Shown in pieces: positions 60,256 through 64,000 of a stretch of 64,000 nt of DNA. A program made the position numbers and the translations under genes. Numbering within the stretch: the stretch's first letter is position 1; each line of letters begins with the position of its first letter. The notes beneath the pieces are model-generated. The model was not told the DNA's origin and searched no databases. It was given only the letters and a program-made list of their open reading frames with translations. The stretch comes from an uncultured Bacteroidota bacterium (GTDB lineage: Bacteria > Bacteroidota > Bacteroidia > Flavobacteriales > Flavobacteriaceae): contig CABXHU010000003.1 in the NCBI GenBank assembly GCA_902512065.1, positions 62,001 to 126,000 of the forward strand, read 5' to 3'.

Positions 60256-60263
60256 TATTTTTG
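60256..60263 (+). promoter_or_regulatory. Bacteroidetes -7 box for the doxX-like gene
   Basis: TATTTTTG matches TAnnTTTG, with 26 bases between it and the ATG at 60290. Confidence 0.45.
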
Positions 60264-60289
60264 ATTCATAATTAACTAACTAAAATAAA

Positions 60290-60667
60290 ATGAACAAAAA
60301 TATATCCTTATTACTTGCAAGAATTTTTTTCGCAGGATTGCTAATTTACAATCATGGATTAAACAAATTTTTAGAATTATGGCCTTTTAATGATGTTGCC
60401 ATAAGTGATCGAGACCTATTTGGCTTAGGAGCATTAGCCTCTGTAATTTTATTTGTTCTGGGTGAATTCCTTGCTCCAATTTTTGTGCTAATTGGATATA
60501 AGACAAGAATATTTTCACTATTTCCTATAATAACCATGTTTTTTGCAATAGTGCTAGTTCATTCTGACATGTCTTTTGGAACTTGGGAAAAGGCATTACT
60601 CTTTTTAGTAGGATTCTTAATGATATTCTTGATGGGACCTGGAAAATATTCCATTGATAGAAATTAG
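60290..60667 (+). CDS. DoxX family membrane protein
   Basis: The 125 residues have four hydrophobic segments in the DoxX/SURF4-like pattern: LLLARIFFAGLLIYNHGLNKF at the first helix with the conserved NHG, GEFLAPIFVLIGYKTR, FFAIVLVHSDMSF and LFLVGFLMIFLMGPGKYSID. Such proteins are often linked to redox or stress responses but lack a defined general function. It lies 45 bases after the barrel gene. A 123-base gap to hmgA follows, with no clear promoter match. Confidence 0.88.
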   Translation: MNKNISLLLARIFFAGLLIYNHGLNKFLELWPFNDVAISDRDLFGLGALASVILFVLGEFLAPIFVLIGYKTRIFSLFPIITMFFAIVLVHSDMSFGTWEKALLFLVGFLMIFLMGPGKYSIDRN

Positions 60668-60790
60668 ATTGGGTGTGATTTATTGTTGAAAAAATTAATT
60701 ATTTCTTATTATCTTGTGGATAATTCAGTATATAACTTAAAAACTAGTTTTTATTTGGTTGATTATATATAAATAAAATTTTAATAGCCT

Positions 60791-61957
60791 ATGCCTAGAT
60801 ATCATAAATTAGGAGAAATTCCTTCAAAAAGACACACCATATATAAGAAAAAAAATGGTGACTTTTACTATGAGGAACTTTTTGGAACGATTGGTTTTGA
60901 TGGAATGTCAACTTTAATGTATCATACTCAAACTCCTACACAGGTAAAAGAGATAATTAGGTCCTACGATGTTGCTCCAGAAGTTGCAGTTTCAAAAAAT
61001 ATGAAATCTTTAATGCTTGATGGTTTTCAAATTAAATCTCATGATGATTACTTAGAAAGCAGAAAGTGTATTTTGTTTAATAATGACTGTCAGATTGTTC
61101 TTGCTTCACCAAATAAATCCTTAACATCGTATTTTTATAAAAATACAGATTCTGATGAAGTCATTTTTGTTCATAAAGGATCAGGGAAACTAAGATCTTT
61201 TTTAGGAAATATTGATTTTGGTTATGGAGATTATTTGGTAATTCCTAGAGGAGTTATATATCAAATTGACTTTGATTCTAGCGATAACAGATTATTTATA
61301 GTAGAATCTAAAAGCCCTATCTATACTCCAAAGAGATATAGAAACTGGTTTGGTCAGTTGTTGGAGCATTCACCATTTTGCGAACGAGATATACATCCTC
61401 CTTCTGAATTAGAAACATTTGATGAATCAGGAGATTATTTAATTAAAGTAAAAAAAGAAGATACAATTCATGAATATATTTATGCAGCACATCCGTTTAG
61501 TGCAGTAGGATGGGATGGTTATAATTATCCTTATAAATTTTCAATTCATGATTTTGAACCTATTACAGGAAGGGTACATCAACCTCCACCAGTTCATCAA
61601 ACATTTGAGACCAATAGTTTTGTAATCTGTTCATTTGTTCCAAGATTATATGATTATCACCCAGAGGCTATTCCTGCCCCTTATAATCACAGTAATATTG
61701 ACTCTGATGAAGTATTATATTATGTTGATGGGGATTTTATGAGCAGGAATAATGTTGATAAGGGATTTATAAGCTTACACCCCGCTGGTATACCACATGG
61801 ACCGCATCCAGGAACTATGGAAAAAAGTATTGGGAAGAAAGAAACCCTTGAATTAGCTGTTATGGTTGATACTTTCAAGCCGCTTAAAGTAACAAAAGAT
61901 GCTATAAAACTCTCTGATGGAAAATATTTTAAATCATGGTTAAATAAAAAGAAGTAA
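60791..61957 (+). CDS. hmgA: Homogentisate 1,2-dioxygenase
   Basis: HmgA opens the homogentisate ring to maleylacetoacetate with O2 and Fe(II). The 388 residues fit the shorter Bacteroidetes form. Family segments include GTIGFDGMSTLMYH, GDYLVIPRGVIYQI, RNWFGQLLEHSPFCERD, GWDGYNYPYKFSIHDFEP, GRVHQPPPVHQTFE and SLHPAGIPHGPHPG, the histidines of the last two being iron ligands or close to them. It abuts hppD without spacing, and the phenylalanine hydroxylase gene follows, giving three steps of Phe/Tyr catabolism. Confidence 0.95.
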   Translation: MPRYHKLGEIPSKRHTIYKKKNGDFYYEELFGTIGFDGMSTLMYHTQTPTQVKEIIRSYDVAPEVAVSKNMKSLMLDGFQIKSHDDYLESRKCILFNNDCQIVLASPNKSLTSYFYKNTDSDEVIFVHKGSGKLRSFLGNIDFGYGDYLVIPRGVIYQIDFDSSDNRLFIVESKSPIYTPKRYRNWFGQLLEHSPFCERDIHPPSELETFDESGDYLIKVKKEDTIHEYIYAAHPFSAVGWDGYNYPYKFSIHDFEPITGRVHQPPPVHQTFETNSFVICSFVPRLYDYHPEAIPAPYNHSNIDSDEVLYYVDGDFMSRNNVDKGFISLHPAGIPHGPHPGTMEKSIGKKETLELAVMVDTFKPLKVTKDAIKLSDGKYFKSWLNKKK

Positions 61958-63097
61958 ATGTCACAGATTAAAGAAATAGAAAAACCAAACAAAATTTTTG
62001 AAAATGCCCAAGACTTCCTTCCACTGCTTGGAGTTGACTATATAGAATTGTATGTTGGTAATGCCAAACAAAGTGCACATTATTATAAGACAGCTTTTGG
62101 ATTTCAATCAGAAGCCTATTTAGGGTTAGAAACTGGAATAAAAGATAAGGTCTCTTATGTATTAAAACAAGATAAAATTAGATTGGTATTGACATCACCA
62201 TATAATAAGGGTGGAGAAATTAATGAACATCTAGATGATCATGGAGATGGTGTAAAAGTAATTGCGTTTTGGGTTGATGATGCAACCAAATCTTTTGAAG
62301 AGACAGTTAAAAGAGGGGCAAAGCCTTATATGGAGCCACTTAAGGAGGAAGATGAAAATGGATATGTTATTCGTTCAGGAATTCATACATACGGGGAAAC
62401 AGTTCATTTATTTATTGAAAGGAAAAACTATAAAGGAGTATTTATGCCTGGATATAAGAAATGGGAATCAAGCTATAATCCAACAAGTATTGGTTTAGGA
62501 TATATAGATCATGTTGTTGGAAATGTGGGATGGAATGAAATGAATGTGTGGAGTAAATTTTACGAAGAAGTTTTAGGATTTTCTCAAATAATTTCTTTTG
62601 ATGATAGTGATATATCTACAGAATATACCGCCCTTATGAGTAAAGTTATGAGTAATGGTAATGGAAGGGTTAAATTCCCAATTAATGAACCAGCTAAAGG
62701 AAAAAACAAATCACAGATTGAGGAGTTTTTAGATTACTATAATTCTCCAGGAGCACAACACATAGCCGTTTCAACAAATGATATTATCCATACGGTAAGT
62801 GAAATGAAAAGTAGGGGTGTAGAATTTTTGTATGTTCCTGACGAATATTATGATACTTTAATTGATAGAGTTGGAAAAATTGATGAAGATATTGACATAT
62901 TAAAAGAACATGGTATTTTAATCGATAGAGATGATGAAGGATATTTACTACAATTATTTACAAAACCTGTACAGGATAGACCAACAATGTTTTTTGAAAT
63001 TATTCAAAGAAAAGGAGCGGTTTCGTTTGGAAAGGGAAACTTTAAAGCCCTTTTTATAGCAATTGAAACTGAACAAAAGAACAGAGGTAATTTATGA
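61958..63097 (+). CDS. hppD: 4-hydroxyphenylpyruvate dioxygenase
   Basis: HppD turns 4-hydroxyphenylpyruvate into homogentisate. The 379 residues form two vicinal-oxygen-chelate halves. Iron ligands are the histidines in GYIDHVVGNVG and GAQHIAVST and the glutamate in MFFEIIQRKG. N-terminal segments include YIELYVGNAKQSAHYYKTAFGF. The end reads GAVSFGKGNFKALFIAIE, typical of the family. It starts directly after the hmgA stop. Confidence 0.97.
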   Translation: MSQIKEIEKPNKIFENAQDFLPLLGVDYIELYVGNAKQSAHYYKTAFGFQSEAYLGLETGIKDKVSYVLKQDKIRLVLTSPYNKGGEINEHLDDHGDGVKVIAFWVDDATKSFEETVKRGAKPYMEPLKEEDENGYVIRSGIHTYGETVHLFIERKNYKGVFMPGYKKWESSYNPTSIGLGYIDHVVGNVGWNEMNVWSKFYEEVLGFSQIISFDDSDISTEYTALMSKVMSNGNGRVKFPINEPAKGKNKSQIEEFLDYYNSPGAQHIAVSTNDIIHTVSEMKSRGVEFLYVPDEYYDTLIDRVGKIDEDIDILKEHGILIDRDDEGYLLQLFTKPVQDRPTMFFEIIQRKGAVSFGKGNFKALFIAIETEQKNRGNL

Positions 63098-63129
63098 TAT
63101 TTTAGTTATATTGATGCCTTTAATTATTT

Positions 63130-64000
63130 ATGATCAAGAAAAAGTATCAGATAGAATTAAATACTGTAACAAAAAAGTTACCAAAACATCTACACAAATT
63201 TATAGTTAAACAACCTTACGACGAATATACTCCCCAAAATCAAGCAGTGTGGAGATATGTAATGAGGTTAAGTATTGATTATCTTAAAAATGTTTCCCAT
63301 GATTCTTATCTAGATGGAATAAAGAAAACAGGTATATCAATTGATAATATTCCTAAAATGGAAGGAATGAACAGGATACTAAAAGATATTGGATGGGCTG
63401 CAGTTTCTGTTGATGGATTTATTCCTCCAAATGCATTTATGGAATTTCAAGCGCATAATGTTCTGGTTATTGCTTCAGATATAAGAACAATTAAGCATAT
63501 CACCTATACTCCAGCTCCAGATATTATTCATGAAGCTGCTGGTCATGCTCCTATAATTGCTGATCCAGAATATTCAGAATATTTAAGAAGATTTGGCCAT
63601 ATTGGAAGTAAAGCTATTTCATCTCCAAAAGACAATGAAATGTATGAAGCAATTCGATTATTGTCAATTTTAAAAGAAAACCCAAACTCTTCTAAACAAG
63701 AAATAAAAAAAGCAACAGCTAATGTAAATAAGTTACAAAATAACATGGGGGAGCTTTCTGAAATGGCAAAAATTAGAAATCTACACTGGTGGACTGTTGA
63801 GTATGGATTAATAGGTGAGATAGATAATCCAAAAATTTATGGAGCAGGATTATTATCATCCATTGGAGAGAGTAAACAATGTTTAAAAAAATCTGTTAAA
63901 AAATTACCTTATACAATTAAGGCTTCCGAAATAAGTTTTGATATAACAAAACCGCAACCTCATTTATTTGTAACTCCAACATTCTCTTTTTTAAGTTATG
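63130..64000 (+). CDS. Aromatic amino acid (phenylalanine) hydroxylase, N-terminal part (partial)
   Basis: The frame opens at ATG 63130 and runs out of the window after 290 codons. It is a biopterin-dependent aromatic amino acid hydroxylase, probably making tyrosine from phenylalanine. The iron ligands appear in IIHEAAGHAP (H134, H139). Before it lie the family segments TYTPAPD and NAFMEFQAHNVLVIASDIR. The early portion (1-40) has no ACT regulatory domain. The gene is 32 bases after hppD on the same strand. The longer Bacteroidetes form (about 580 residues) has a C-terminal extension that lies outside the window. Confidence 0.88.
   Translation, partial: MIKKKYQIELNTVTKKLPKHLHKFIVKQPYDEYTPQNQAVWRYVMRLSIDYLKNVSHDSYLDGIKKTGISIDNIPKMEGMNRILKDIGWAAVSVDGFIPPNAFMEFQAHNVLVIASDIRTIKHITYTPAPDIIHEAAGHAPIIADPEYSEYLRRFGHIGSKAISSPKDNEMYEAIRLLSILKENPNSSKQEIKKATANVNKLQNNMGELSEMAKIRNLHWWTVEYGLIGEIDNPKIYGAGLLSSIGESKQCLKKSVKKLPYTIKASEISFDITKPQPHLFVTPTFSFLSY

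Noticed and set aside
1-64000. tRNA, rRNA, CRISPR arrays, insertion sequences, restriction-modification or toxin-antitoxin systems
   Set aside because: Reading both strands gave no cloverleaf, regular repeat array, transposase or defence gene motif. Short RNA genes could still be missed by eye.

Overview
This window is a compact, AT-rich chromosomal segment from a Bacteroidetes bacterium, most likely a marine flavobacterium with a streamlined genome. The evidence for the lineage is type IX secretion (T9SS) parts (PorT and the plug protein), secreted proteins ending in type A sorting domains, a Na+-translocating NQR complex, menaquinone methyltransferase, Omp28-like and DUF6029 proteins, -7 boxes of the Bacteroidetes form TAnnTTTG in front of many genes, and almost no Shine-Dalgarno sequences. 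I found no tRNA, rRNA, CRISPR array, insertion sequence or prophage. No stretch longer than 300 bases lacks a gene. Two genes under 60 codons (15754-15924 and 54075-54221) fill what look like gaps.

Layout: 1-201 is the end of a SpoU/TrmH RNA methyltransferase. 188-4562 holds porT, ubiE and the trkA-trkH potassium uptake pair. 4563-7577 holds an aspartate aminotransferase, a fatty acid desaturase and rsmG. 7567-13587 is a cell-envelope redox group: two Omp28-type proteins with CxxC sites, a small T9SS cargo, a DUF6029 barrel and a TlpA thioredoxin. 13588-17867 is a minus-strand run of pruA, apaG, two 56-residue two-helix membrane proteins, a DUF4440-like secreted protein and the T9SS plug protein. 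17992-25395 is the nqrABCDEF operon, followed by a T4 endonuclease V homologue and apbE. apbE supplies the covalent FMN of NqrB and NqrC, and its reading frame is broken at a run of eight A.

25373-38928 is mainly minus-strand housekeeping: methyltransferases, map, gpmI, pepE, msrA, a zinc-ribbon-family coiled coil without cysteines, a Nif3 homologue, lipA, an Nramp-like transporter without the usual metal motifs, murB and an aminotransferase. tatA and lpxK lie within it on the plus strand. 39023-51224 holds valS, psd-cdsA-LUD-ftsH-rsfS, birA, pyrE, a NUDIX protein, coaD, ddl, a PASTA protein and rluD.

51293-58375 holds yaaA, a large T9SS cargo followed by a 48-residue exported peptide, two rhodaneses (one cytoplasmic, one lipoprotein), and a tight three-gene operon of an HPr-kinase-like P-loop protein, a sugar nucleotidyltransferase and an N-acetylhexosamine-1-kinase-like enzyme. 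58489-60667 encodes a DUF3089 lipoprotein, a beta-barrel protein and a DoxX protein. 60791-64000 is an aromatic amino acid catabolism operon (hmgA, hppD and phenylalanine hydroxylase, the last cut by the window edge).

The dominant structural theme is compaction. Nearly every convergent gene pair abuts or overlaps at its stop codons, so transcription terminators have little intergenic space. One clear terminator lies inside the coding sequence of the opposing gene. Functions are assigned by reading conserved motifs and gene order; no database search was run.
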